In this document: positions 1-9,345 of the stretch, in pieces
Layout of the letters: every line of letters starts with the position of its first letter
Numbering within the stretch: the stretch's first letter is position 1
NCBI GenBank assembly: GCA_030374735.1
Contig: JASCIV010000028.1
Location: forward strand, 1 to 64,000
Origin: Gracilaria caudata
Lineage: Eukaryota; Rhodophyta; Florideophyceae; Gracilariales; Gracilariaceae
Direction of reading: 5' to 3'
Length of the DNA stretch: 64,000 nucleotides
Position numbers and translations under genes: made by a program
The notes under the pieces: model-generated
Told to the model about the DNA's origin: nothing
Seen by the model: only the letters and a program-made list of their open reading frames with translations
The model's database searches: none

Positions 1-124
1 GGGGAAGAGATGGGGGAAGAGAGGGGTGGGATGGCGGGGCTGCGAATGGTGGGGCAGTGCGCGACAGCTTGGTGGCGCGGGCGATGGATGGATGCGATGC
101 TTGATTGTAAACTGAAACGAGCAG

Positions 125-673
125 CTACAGAGAGTCCTTTTCGACGATGAAGACGTGCGCGTCCTGCGCGCAGATGTGCTCAAAATAGCGCAGCAGATGG
201 GCGTTGGAAGGAAACCTCCACGGCTGCGCGCGCTTGGAATCGACCAGATAGAAGGCGCTGGCGTAGCGCGCAACCGCCACCCAGTGGCGACTGTGCTCGA
301 ACACAAAGCTGAACGCGCGCGCCAGAAACGACGTGCACCTCACGTTGACCAGAAAGCCCACCAGCTGCGCGGAGGGAAGCACGCGCTGGATCTGCGCGCT
401 GTGCGAGAACCAACGCGTGCTCAGGCCGTGCTGCTGCAGCGCCACGAGGAGCACGTTGACGTCGTAGTCGCCCATGCGCAGCGCGGAGCGGTGCGGGTGG
501 CGAAAGCGCGTGACGGGCGCGCCGTGATGCGCGCGCAGCGAGTCGGCGATGGCGTCCAGCGACGCGGCGCTGTACGCGGCGTGTTTGAGCAGCGCGTTGA
601 CGGCGTGAAGACCGCAGCGAAAGCGGCTCTGACGCTCGCTGTACACCGCCGGTGCTGGCGCCGGCGCGGACAT
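125..673 (-). CDS. Josephin-domain deubiquitinase (JOSD1/2-like)
   Basis: A 182-residue protein that is almost entirely a Josephin cysteine-protease domain, the ataxin-3/JOSD fold that cleaves ubiquitin from substrates. Visible family features are the ERQ...CGLHAVNAL segment holding Gln15 and catalytic Cys20, the conserved YDVNVLL stretch near residues 70-76, the HWVAV motif with catalytic His130, and YLVDS with Asp145. Length matches stand-alone Josephins such as human JOSD1/2 and there are no ubiquitin-interacting motifs, unlike ataxin-3. The open frame begins three codons earlier at a GTG; I use the first ATG (673-671). The N-terminus is a short Ala-Pro repeat. Nothing suggests a targeting signal, so cytosolic or nuclear action is expected. 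Its upstream neighbour is a 1.2-kb intergenic stretch, and nothing links it functionally to the polyphosphate kinase beyond. Confidence 0.9.
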   Translation of the reverse strand: MSAPAPAPAVYSERQSRFRCGLHAVNALLKHAAYSAASLDAIADSLRAHHGAPVTRFRHPHRSALRMGDYDVNVLLVALQQHGLSTRWFSHSAQIQRVLPSAQLVGFLVNVRCTSFLARAFSFVFEHSRHWVAVARYASAFYLVDSKRAQPWRFPSNAHLLRYFEHICAQDAHVFIVEKDSL

Positions 674-1907
674 GTCCGTCACGAGGGCGCGCGCGCGCGC
701 GCGCGGTGGAACGCGCCGCTGGGAGCCGCTGCCGAACGCGGAGCGCTGTGAGTGTAGTGAGTGAGCTCAATGCGCAATACGCGCGCGACGCGGGCGGTAC
801 GCCGCTGGCGCGACTGCGCCGTGGCGGCGCGCAATGAGCGATGATTAAATAGATACGTGCAACAAGAGCGCAAAATTGATTTGTGATCACAAGTCGTGAA
901 TCATCGTTTTGACAACGACATAAAGCGACGTGTGTTTAACGCATCCTCCCCGTGCGCAGCCTGTTTTCCGCAGAGCTTGACCTTGGGGTGGTAACCACAA
1001 TCGGTACTGTATCTACGGTAGCGTTCTACCAAAGTACAAGTGTGTGGGAGAGAGGGATCCCTAGTCCCCAGATTTGCAGCACAAAAGAAGACGAGCGGTC
1101 AGAGCCGCTCTAACGTTTATCAAATTGCTCGCTCACATCACGATGAACTGATGTAAATGATACGATTGGCACATGTTTTTGTGAAGTGTGCTAATGTTAC
1201 CGTACATTCAGATGACTTCGTGACAGCAGCCATATCGCTAATCATCGTAACTCCACGAATATCCGCGGCACGTGAGCAACGCGTGTCTTTCATTCCACCA
1301 AGTTTGAAGTTTCAAACTTGCAAGTGCGTTGAAGCTGCGCGCAAAAGCACTTGAATTGAATCGGCGTTGTATTGCGGGTACATCGCCCAAAGATGCGTGC
1401 CTAGCAGTAGGACATCTCCTTCCTGCGGGCCTGTAACGCAAAATGATTCCCAAGATATTTTCCCGTGTTCATCATGAACACTCCGCAGTCCAGTGTCCAT
1501 TCGGTATAATGTTAGTATCTACACCACCGATGAATCTAGATTCACAGCCTGTTCACAGCGCTCCTCCAGCTGCAGACTGCAAAACACCGCAGCCTTTTTG
1601 AGTCCAGCACAGCAGACATGTTGATGTAAGATAATAACACTCTGCAACATCATGTTGAGAGAAGTTGAAGCCAACCATCGGCTTCAACTTCTCTCAATCG
1701 TCGACGAACGCTTCAGGAATGCCACATGTGGCCCGATTCGTTAAAACAGCTTGTCGTTTTTGAGAGCGGTGAGGCGTAGATATAGCCCTCTCAACCCTCG
1801 GTCATCTACCGCCCCAATTGCGGCTCAATGCCTTTAATTCTGAAGATTGTAACATGTTACGTCGTGAAACAGTTCTTCCATGTCAACAGCAACGTGCCAC
1901 TTCAAGC
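674..1907. other. Intergenic stretch with a perfect 18-bp hairpin
   Basis: I see no credible gene here. The first 200 bases are CG-rich with a (CG)n-like run near 687-705, consistent with a promoter for the Josephin gene. The only strong structure is the inverted repeat at 1655-1697, listed separately. No tRNA or snRNA signature was recognised. Confidence 0.5.
1655..1697. repeat. Perfect 18-bp inverted repeat, 7-nt loop
   Basis: TTGAGAGAAGTTGAAGCC at 1655-1672 is followed after seven bases by its exact reverse complement at 1680-1697. It lies about 210 bp beyond the stop codon of the polyphosphate kinase gene. It could be a small-RNA hairpin, a very short foldback element or an unusual 3' processing signal; the sequence does not discriminate. 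Confidence 0.8.
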
Positions 1908-4900
1908 CTATCCACGTGTATACTGCGAGTCTCTATCTTCGACGTCCTTTTCGTACTTGTTTATGAGCGTCTCCACCACGGGGCTTGCAGAACCATTCAG
2001 CACAGACGGCGCCGGCGTCGACCGACCAGAAACAATCGAGCCCATACCTTGAGTGCCACTGTGCACGCTGCTGTCGTCCCTATTGCTTTCATTCCACGAC
2101 CTCACCGCAACGATTGCTCGTTCCAGAGCCTTGGCCGTGAATTCATGCCGATTTTCACCCATTGAGTAATCGAGCGCTTCTCCAATCGGCATCCACTTGC
2201 GCCTTCTGCTCCGCCCAACCGTTGTGCCAAGCTCCTTGGCAAGAAGCACAACGGTTTGGAACGCTGCGTGCTTCTGCCCTTTGTCCACCTCGATCCATCC
2301 AAGGTTTGCGAGCACTTCATAGCTGGACACGCCTGCTTTTTCTCGAGCAATTCTGATAGTGGCATCAATTTGTGTTTCGCCTTCATTCTGCCCACCTTTC
2401 GGAACAGCCCATGGATCATCGGGTTCCCGAGCAACCATCAGCACTTGGATTCCGTCCACATCTCCCTGCGCCGAAACAAATCGAATTGGCACAACTCCAA
2501 CAGCAATCTTGTCCACAGTCTTGGTGTTGCCCTTAATGTTGATGATATAACGAGGACGCGATCTTCCTCTTTTCGGCGATTTCTTGCCTGGCACGTTAAT
2601 ATCTAACGTTGGTATTGGGCTTCTCAACACATCCGCTGTTGGACGATCATCCGCGTTGTCAAAGTCAATGGCCGCAGAGCCTTCAGGCGAAGGCATGAAG
2701 TCCAGGTGCTCTTGACTTCTTTCATCTGCATCGCTGTCGCTACTCCGGATTTCGGACTTCTTCGATTTGGATTTGGGCGCGATAGAAACCGACACCGGCG
2801 GTGATGAAGGCGCTGGGAAGCCTTTGTAGTAGTGTCCGTCCGACGCCATTCTCCAAATCCATTTACGATCGTCGATGAGCTCGAACGCCTTCGACAGACG
2901 CTTCCGCAGATACGCATCCTTAATAGGCACAATCACTTCAACTCGCCCGAAAAGATTTCTCGTTCTCCAGTCAGCAGACCCGATGAAGTACTTGCCTTCT
3001 CCGCCAGCATGGAAGTAGTACACCCGACGATGTTGCAACACTTGGCCCACCCACGAGTAAACGTTGATGTTTTCGCTCAATCCTTTTATACCAGGACGAA
3101 TTCGGCATGCGGCTCTGACAAGTAAATCAATTCTGACCCCGGCTTGAGATGCTTCGTACAGCTCCTCCGTGATTTTCTTGTCGGACAGACCGTTCATCTG
3201 ACACGCGATTCTGGCTGGCTTCCCCACCCTGGCGTTATTTGCCTCCTCCCGAATCAGTTCGATGAAGCGATCCTGCATGTTCACTGGGGATACCAATAAA
3301 CACCGGAAATTAGAATTCTCCGAGTATCCAGTCAAGTGATTGAAGACATCAAGCACATCAGTACATATGTCCTTATCGCAGGTGAACAAGCAGTAGTCGG
3401 TATACAACTTGGCCGTCTTTGGATTGAAATTCCCTGTCGATATGTTGCAATAAGAACACAAACTTCCGTCGCTTTCTTCGCGAACCACTAGCATTATCTT
3501 GCTATGCACTTTGAGCCCCATCATACCATACGTGACATTGCACCCAGCAACTTGAAGAGCACGAGCGTATTCGGAGTTTTGAATTTCATCAAACGAGGCC
3601 TTCAGTTCAATGATGACACTTACTTCCTTGCCGTTCTTGGCAGCACGAATGAGAGCAGCAACAATTGGCGAATTTTCTCCTCCTCGATAAATCACTGACT
3701 TAATCAAACGCACTTTAGGGTCGCGAGCGGCAGCATGTAGGAACAGAACTGCAGAATTCTCGAAATTGTCTCTAGGATATTCCACCAGTACATCCTCTTT
3801 TCGGATAACCCCGAAAATGGCACCGGGGTCGGCGATAAGACGATTCTGCAGTCCCTTGAAAGAAGAAGGAACGACGGGATCTCGCATGACTTGTCGGAGC
3901 CACGGTAATGCAACAAAAGCGAGTGATATACAACTGGACAAATCAAGATATGGGGTGTCGACAACGTACACATCGAGTTCGTCGAGACAGAGCTTGTTCA
4001 CCAATAACTCGATCATCTGTGGTGGTGCATCTTTCATGACTTCCAGTCGAGTGGCTGGTGCCTGTCTTCTTCGATGAACCTCGTCCACGATAAAGTCCAG
4101 CAGGTCAGTCATATCACTAAGGCTTTCGTCTTCAATAGAAATCTTGGTGTTTCTGGTCACACGGAATGGATAAGCGTTCATGACAGTCATGGAATGACAA
4201 ACAAGATTGAGATTGGCGAGACAAACGTCTTCGGATGTGACAAACTTTAGACCTGAATCATCTATTGGGATGAGTCTATTCTTTGATGGGCATCGGAAAA
4301 GAACTATTCGCTTGGAGCCATTCTTCCGGTTGAATAGCTGAACATAGATGTAGATGTCATGACTCTGAATAAGTGGGAAGGGATGGGTGGCATCAATGAT
4401 GGTTGGGGTAAGGGCAGGACGCAAGTTTTCCTTGAAATAAGCGGTCATGCTCTCCTTCTGCTCCGATGTGAGTCGGTCATGAGTGACTATTTCGACACCA
4501 CGTTGTGCAAGTTGAGGCAGAAGCTCAGTAGTTAGACACTCGCTCTGCTTCTCCATGATAGTGCGCAGAGCGGCGGTAAGGTCTTCTTCATACTTGGTTT
4601 TCGGCCTCACGTGACGGCGAAGATTGATGGTTGCGGTCTTAAGATCGTTGAGGTCGAGCTTGGGAATTGAGCCCAACCGTTTAGAGAAATGTTCATCCAG
4701 AGAAGAAGACACAATGCAGAGGAATTTGAAACGGTCAAGAAGCGGGACAGAAGGATCCATGGCCATGGAGAGCACACGGCACATCATACTAAGCTCGGCG
4801 AACTCCTTGGAAAAGACGATGTCACTGTGAGCCAGCTCCCTAGCACCGAGTTTATTCAGTTCGGAATGGTGAGCATAATGGACGCGCTCGTCAAACGGAC

Positions 4901-5303
4901 AAATGATGGTTTCATACGAATTTCCATCAGGCGTTGAGACGATAGCCTTGGCGTTGAGGTCATTTCCATGCACGCCTGGGGAAAGAACTTCAGCTGATGG
5001 ATGGCGTACGACAGGTTGAACCATATCGCGAGTTTGGTTGATGTTCAGAGATGACACGGAGTTATTTGAAGTCAAACCAGGTTGTGAAGTTGTATGAGAA
5101 GCAGACAAAGCAGCGAAGACGGCCTCTGCGTCATTACCTGCAGCACGCACGGCAACCAAACCGGAAGTTGGAGATGACAAAGGAGTATTGGCCAAGGTCC
5201 ACTCGTTGAAGTTGTGCGCAAGCTTGGCGGCATCAGTGTCCGTCATCGCACTCGAATCAAAAGCAACGGGCGCTGACATCGAAAATGCAGTGGTTTGCGG
5301 CAT
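1908..5303 (-). CDS. ppk1: PPK1-type polyphosphate kinase fused to a C-terminal Nudix-like domain
   Basis: A 1131-residue protein. Residues ~1-160 are a Ser/Thr-rich extension with no evident targeting signal. Residues ~160-840 are a complete PPK1: the N-terminal SSSLDEHFSKR segment, the HPFPLIQ motif, and the C-terminal phospholipase-D-like half. The two active-site histidines are His600 in GLKVHSK and His758 in LQHRRVYYF; their spacing (158) matches E. coli His435/His592 (157). PPK1 reversibly makes polyphosphate from ATP. After a ~70-residue linker with a basic KSPKRGRSRPR patch, residues ~915-1060 form a Nudix fold resembling diphosphoinositol-polyphosphate/polyP hydrolases (PWAVPKGG). 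Its Nudix box from Gly970 keeps G, E976, R984, E988 and G991 but has Ile985 and Lys989 where the signature needs Glu, so catalysis is doubtful. Start is the first ATG. The kinase assignment is secure; the Nudix role is inference. Confidence 0.95.
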   Translation of the reverse strand: MPQTTAFSMSAPVAFDSSAMTDTDAAKLAHNFNEWTLANTPLSSPTSGLVAVRAAGNDAEAVFAALSASHTTSQPGLTSNNSVSSLNINQTRDMVQPVVRHPSAEVLSPGVHGNDLNAKAIVSTPDGNSYETIICPFDERVHYAHHSELNKLGARELAHSDIVFSKEFAELSMMCRVLSMAMDPSVPLLDRFKFLCIVSSSLDEHFSKRLGSIPKLDLNDLKTATINLRRHVRPKTKYEEDLTAALRTIMEKQSECLTTELLPQLAQRGVEIVTHDRLTSEQKESMTAYFKENLRPALTPTIIDATHPFPLIQSHDIYIYVQLFNRKNGSKRIVLFRCPSKNRLIPIDDSGLKFVTSEDVCLANLNLVCHSMTVMNAYPFRVTRNTKISIEDESLSDMTDLLDFIVDEVHRRRQAPATRLEVMKDAPPQMIELLVNKLCLDELDVYVVDTPYLDLSSCISLAFVALPWLRQVMRDPVVPSSFKGLQNRLIADPGAIFGVIRKEDVLVEYPRDNFENSAVLFLHAAARDPKVRLIKSVIYRGGENSPIVAALIRAAKNGKEVSVIIELKASFDEIQNSEYARALQVAGCNVTYGMMGLKVHSKIMLVVREESDGSLCSYCNISTGNFNPKTAKLYTDYCLFTCDKDICTDVLDVFNHLTGYSENSNFRCLLVSPVNMQDRFIELIREEANNARVGKPARIACQMNGLSDKKITEELYEASQAGVRIDLLVRAACRIRPGIKGLSENINVYSWVGQVLQHRRVYYFHAGGEGKYFIGSADWRTRNLFGRVEVIVPIKDAYLRKRLSKAFELIDDRKWIWRMASDGHYYKGFPAPSSPPVSVSIAPKSKSKKSEIRSSDSDADERSQEHLDFMPSPEGSAAIDFDNADDRPTADVLRSPIPTLDINVPGKKSPKRGRSRPRYIINIKGNTKTVDKIAVGVVPIRFVSAQGDVDGIQVLMVAREPDDPWAVPKGGQNEGETQIDATIRIAREKAGVSSYEVLANLGWIEVDKGQKHAAFQTVVLLAKELGTTVGRSRRRKWMPIGEALDYSMGENRHEFTAKALERAIVAVRSWNESNRDDSSVHSGTQGMGSIVSGRSTPAPSVLNGSASPVVETLINKYEKDVEDRDSQYTRG

Positions 5304-6519
5304 CTCTCAGCTCTGGGTGCTGGCAAAACTCAAAGCCAAGTCAGCGCGGAAGTCAACAAAGGAGCGACTAACGACGAAGCACTGAGCGACTGCGGACGAC
5401 AGGTGAGCGCAGATACCCACGGTAGCAGCGCAGATGAAACAGGAGCGCGGTCCGGTGGGGAACGTGTGCGCGACACGCTCAGACACGCACAGCGACCGCG
5501 CGCGTTTTATCGGCGTGACGAAAAACGTCCGGCGACGGCCCGCACACGGTGGATTGCGCGGCGCAAGTGTGGCCGAGATCGAGCGCAGCGATGAAGTGTT
5601 ACTTCATTCCACGCACACGAGCGCGCACGTGTGCGCCGCGTGTCGGCATATCTATCCGCAGCCAAATGCGCCAGTGGCGCGCGCTCCCGTGATCATGATG
5701 ACTTCAAACGAGGCTCTGGTATCTTAATGAATATGCATCATGCATGTGTTGGCTGCGCAACTGAACGGCCTCTGTTGATGATGGGCGCCGGTGGTGGCGC
5801 GTGGGTCGCGACGGTGGCAAGCGACGGCCGCATGTCGTACATGGGTGTTGTTGAGAAGGGGTTGGACTGTTGGTGCGTTCTTCCTGAAACCCTGCTTGAC
5901 ATTTCGTCGTGCGTGGGGTGCTTGTTTGCTTTTTGGCATGCCTAGTTTATCGTACTGCGGCGAGTGCACGCCTGGGGGGAGGAGGGGGACGATGATGGCG
6001 GAGGTCATCATGGCCCAGTCAATGATTGCTTCGCATTCGCTGCGCGACATCGAGGAGGCAAACAAAAAATGTAGCGCGAGCGCCCTTCACACGGAGCTCG
6101 AGGGCACTCAAAAGGTTGAAAACATGTAGACAGGATGCAGTGGCCGTACCTTCGTGGCTTTCGGTAAGTTGTTGGACTGCTCTCGAGATGATATCATACG
6201 ACCAGCGTGAGAACAGGCAATATAAACGACACGCTGTAAGGTGCACCACGTGTCATCGCTTCATTATTATTACACGTCACGCCTTCGACTTAGCTTTTCT
6301 GTCATTGTGTCATGTCAAGATGTCAGCGTCCGCCCAAGCTGACAGCTAGAGAAGCTGTCATTGCGAGTGATGTTGCTCCTCGCCGACGTGCCACCACGAG
6401 TGCGGCCACAGACTGCGGAATGCAACTCATCGGCAGCCAACATATCCACGAAGGTAAATCCTGCTCAATGCAGTCCTTCCCATCACCGAGCTCTCCGCGT
6501 ATCATCCGTGCTTCCCATC
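5304..6519. other. Divergent intergenic region between PPK1 and the CCDC137-like gene
   Basis: About 1.2 kb serving two divergently transcribed genes. The first 330 bases next to the PPK1 start are CG-rich; beyond that no convincing coding frame is seen. An in-frame ATG at 6361 extends the downstream gene by 53 codons of low-quality sequence and may be 5' UTR. Confidence 0.45.
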
Positions 6520-7317
6520 ATGCCGCTCGTTGTAGCCACCCCCGTTCCCACCTCTCTCTCCGCCGCTCAAGCATCTCACAGTCTGCCTCCATCGCAGGCC
6601 GAGCCAAATCAACCACCCATACTATCGCACCCCGCAGCCAAGCGCAAACGAAAACGTCCAAGAGTGAAGGGAAAGAAACGAGTCGTGCTCACCGCAGAAC
6701 AAATGCCGCAACAAAAGAAGCTTCGCAACGGTCGCGTACGATCCTTCGATATGAACATCTCCGAACAACACCAACAGCACGAGCAACAAAATCTCTCCCG
6801 AAGTCAAAGAGAGTTTGCAGCTCTGCTATCAGCTGCAAACCAGCCAAAAGCTACACGAAATGCAAAACAACACAAACAAAAGCGCAGCAATGAAATCAAG
6901 ATCAAGCCGGGTGAGACGCAGCAACAGTTTATGAGCAGGGTCAAAGAAGATACCAGGAAGCAAGTCTTGGCTATCGCCCGTCGCGACAACAAACAACGCA
7001 TCAAAAAGCGCGCGTACTACGAGCGAAGGGAGCAGCGCATGCTGCGACGCAAGAAGAAACGAAGCGGACAGTTGAGCGACAGCGATGCAGAACAATTCAG
7101 TGATCCAGAGACAAATACTGCTCCAGGCGTCAGTCTTAGTCAATTGCCGCTCTATTGGCAAGATATTGTCAGGAACAATGGTCGCCCCGTTTCGAAGAAG
7201 AAAAGGAGGCGCGAAGAGCAGCAGGATGTTGTCAAATTTGGCGAACAGGTGCAAAGACCTCCTAAACTGGAGAAGATAGCTATACGTCACGGCAAGGGGA
7301 AGCCCTATCAGGGGTAA
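6520..7317 (+). CDS. CCDC137-like basic nucleolar protein
   Basis: A 265-residue, very Lys/Arg-rich protein. The layout resembles the CCDC137 family of nuclear/nucleolar proteins: a basic N-terminal block (AKRKRKRPRVKGKKR), a central segment KPGETQQQFMSRVKEDTRK, a long basic helix, and the terminal VVKFGEQVQRPPKLEKI motif, which matches the family's FG...PP.L ending. Family members localise to nucleoli and chromosomes, and their biochemical role is poorly defined. The frame is open upstream to an ATG at 6361, but the extra residues look non-conserved, so I prefer the ATG at 6520. Several NLS-like basic clusters support a nuclear product. The family call rests on short motifs and is moderate. 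Confidence 0.65.
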   Translation: MPLVVATPVPTSLSAAQASHSLPPSQAEPNQPPILSHPAAKRKRKRPRVKGKKRVVLTAEQMPQQKKLRNGRVRSFDMNISEQHQQHEQQNLSRSQREFAALLSAANQPKATRNAKQHKQKRSNEIKIKPGETQQQFMSRVKEDTRKQVLAIARRDNKQRIKKRAYYERREQRMLRRKKKRSGQLSDSDAEQFSDPETNTAPGVSLSQLPLYWQDIVRNNGRPVSKKKRRREEQQDVVKFGEQVQRPPKLEKIAIRHGKGKPYQG

Positions 7318-7977
7318 CGCCAGCCAGCTCTACACCCGCAGAGAGGTAAACGATGCATGAACATTTCTTCTGCCTCTGTTTTTCATGTTTGGTGAGTACT
7401 CGTTCGAACGGTGTTCAAGAAACGCCAAAGTTTCCCCAAGGTAATCTAAGCATGATCGCCGCGATGCACGAAAATCAGTAAGCCCTACCCTATCCGTTCG
7501 GTCTAAGGAAGCAGCGGAAACAGCACTTTACGACGCACAACTCAACTCCTTGTTCCAAAAAGGCGCACAGGGCAAATGGAAAACAATTACAGAAGCGATA
7601 GGCTAGTACTGGCGATTTTTGATGTGTTTTCAAGGCATCATGGGACGGCACATTTGTTGGAGCCTTCTATGCTGATGATATCCCTAGCAATGAGTAGTAC
7701 GAACGATATGCAGGTAAGTACAGAATACAAGTGTTGACCGGCACAGATACACCGACAATCAAGCACATCTCGCCGCTGCCCACACATACCCTATGTCGGT
7801 TACAATATCTAAAGGGGGAGGCGTACAGAGTCAAGAGCGTTATGAAAAGATAGATGCAGCATGAGAGGCTTTGCGAGCATAAATGGCTTGAGCGAAACAG
7901 TTCAAGTCGTGGACAATACCATCGCTCCGCAGGAAAAGGCTTGAGAAGGTTGGCACAGCGTCTGCAGCCAACAGCAG
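7318..7977. other. Intergenic region between convergent genes
   Basis: This stretch separates the ends of the CCDC137-like gene and the R-SNARE gene. No open frame or RNA signature is recognised; it presumably holds the two 3' untranslated regions. Confidence 0.4.
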
Positions 7978-8766
7978 TTATTTTGTAGCCTTAACCACGG
8001 TACCAATGATAGCCGAGATGATGATGAGAACGAGCACGATGATTGCGATTTGCCATTTGGTATTCTTCCACCACATCTTATCCTTTGCACGATTGGCCGA
8101 TCTGTGAAATCCTGTTGCCTCGTTCTTCATTGTATCTGACTGATCGAGCAATGTTTCGATGTTCTCTTGGTTGCGAAGCACGGACTCAATATTGTTTTGC
8201 ATGGCACCTTTAACTTCTTCAACCTGCAAACTAACAGAGGCCACCTTATCCACGTTATGGACGTTGTTATACTTCTCGCAAAGCGAAGCGAAAAGTTGTT
8301 TTGCGGAGCGCGAAAGGGAGGAGTGCCTTGCTGTGGCAACGTCAGCGCGGAAAGTCTGGTCAAACTCGTTGCGAACCTCTCCGAGAAATCGGAAAGCGGT
8401 GCGCTGTTGATACTCGCGCGCGCAGACGACGAGATAGAGACATACTGGGTCGGAGTCATAGTGAATGCTTCCGACGTCTCGATCTGTTATTGTTAGACGG
8501 GTGTGCTCGCCGATGCGACCGGAGCGCAAGACTTTTTCAAGCTTGTCGTGCAACAGTTTTGAGGGGAGTTGACTGGAGGAAGTGGCGGAATATAGCGCGA
8601 TTGGGACGCGGTCGGCAAGACGGGCTACGGCCACAAAGCGAACGTTGGGAAGGTCGTCCTGTGGTAATAGCGAAATCGAGGTGGCACGCAAATGAGTGTC
8701 AGGCCAGCAGTTGGTTCACACGGAAGCGCGGCGCAACGGGGGTGCTAGAGGCGGGTTACGTACCAT
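7978..8766 (-). CDS. Longin-type R-SNARE (VAMP7-like), intron directly after the ATG
   Basis: The frame in the main exon (8658-7978) has no usable ATG. Upstream, an ATG (8766-8764) is followed immediately by the donor GTACGT, and the main exon is preceded by TTACCACAG. Removing this 105-nt intron (8659-8763, branch site CTGAC) gives a 227-residue protein starting M-DDLPNVRFVAVARL, exactly how longin domains begin. Residues ~5-125 are the longin domain, ~148-200 the SNARE helix with the zero-layer Arg163 (VLRNQENIE), and ~203-224 a C-terminal membrane anchor. Such R-SNAREs drive endosomal/vacuolar or plasma-membrane fusion. Order and length fit VAMP7/VAMP72 rather than Ykt6 (which lacks a membrane span) or Sec22. 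Confidence 0.9.
8659..8763 (-). other. Phase-0 intron between start codon and codon 2 of the R-SNARE
   Basis: Read on the minus strand: donor GTACGT right after ATG, CTGAC branch-like site about 45 nt before the acceptor, and acceptor CAG. 105 nt, in line with the other introns of this window. Confidence 0.75.
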
Positions 8767-9345
8767 TGGGAAAAGTAAATAAGTTAGAGGGGGAGAGCGA
8801 CGGACGGGACGGAGGGGTATAGCAAGGTAGCAAGGTAGCAAGGTAGCTTGCAGTGGTGCGCTGAACGGAAGGAACAAAAGGCGGGTACGGGTGCGGACGA
8901 GGACGCAGGCGGGTGGGAAGCGACGCGAGGGGCGTACAAAAAAAGCGGGCGCGCGAGAGCAGGCGAAGACGCGAGGAAGGTTCTTTCGAGAGCGCGACGG
9001 TAAGTGCGGGGGAGGGCGCGGACACGACGGGCGGTATGTAAGGCGACGTGGTAGAACGGCGAAAATGGAGTTTAGCTGTGGAGACGGTGCGGAGAGCGGT
9101 GGCTAAAAGATTTAAGCGCGAATTTGTCGTGTGGTGCGCGCCACGACGCAGCGACTGCGCGCTGGCGTGGCTGCTTCGCAGCGACGTTGCTGGCGCGCTC
9201 TGGTTGGCTGCCGCCGCAGCACGGGTGCCATCGTGTGGGCCGGCGTGATTTGCGCTTCGCGAGAGGCCAATTCCCCGCCAAGGCTTTGCCCGCGCGCTTC
9301 CTTGGCAGTCGCCACCACGTTGGCGCTCCAACAAGCAAGAGATCA
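8767..9345. other. R-SNARE 5' flank with an 8-bp tandem repeat
   Basis: CG-rich upstream region of the R-SNARE gene that abuts the 3' end of the eIF2B gene. At 8821-8844 AGCAAGGT occurs three times in tandem. Open frames here on both strands have biased, non-conserved composition and I do not call them genes. Confidence 0.4.

Noticed and set aside
155..890. Long overlapping frames on both strands over and beside the Josephin gene
   Set aside because: They are Arg/Ala-rich shadows caused by high GC; only the Josephin frame has conserved motifs.
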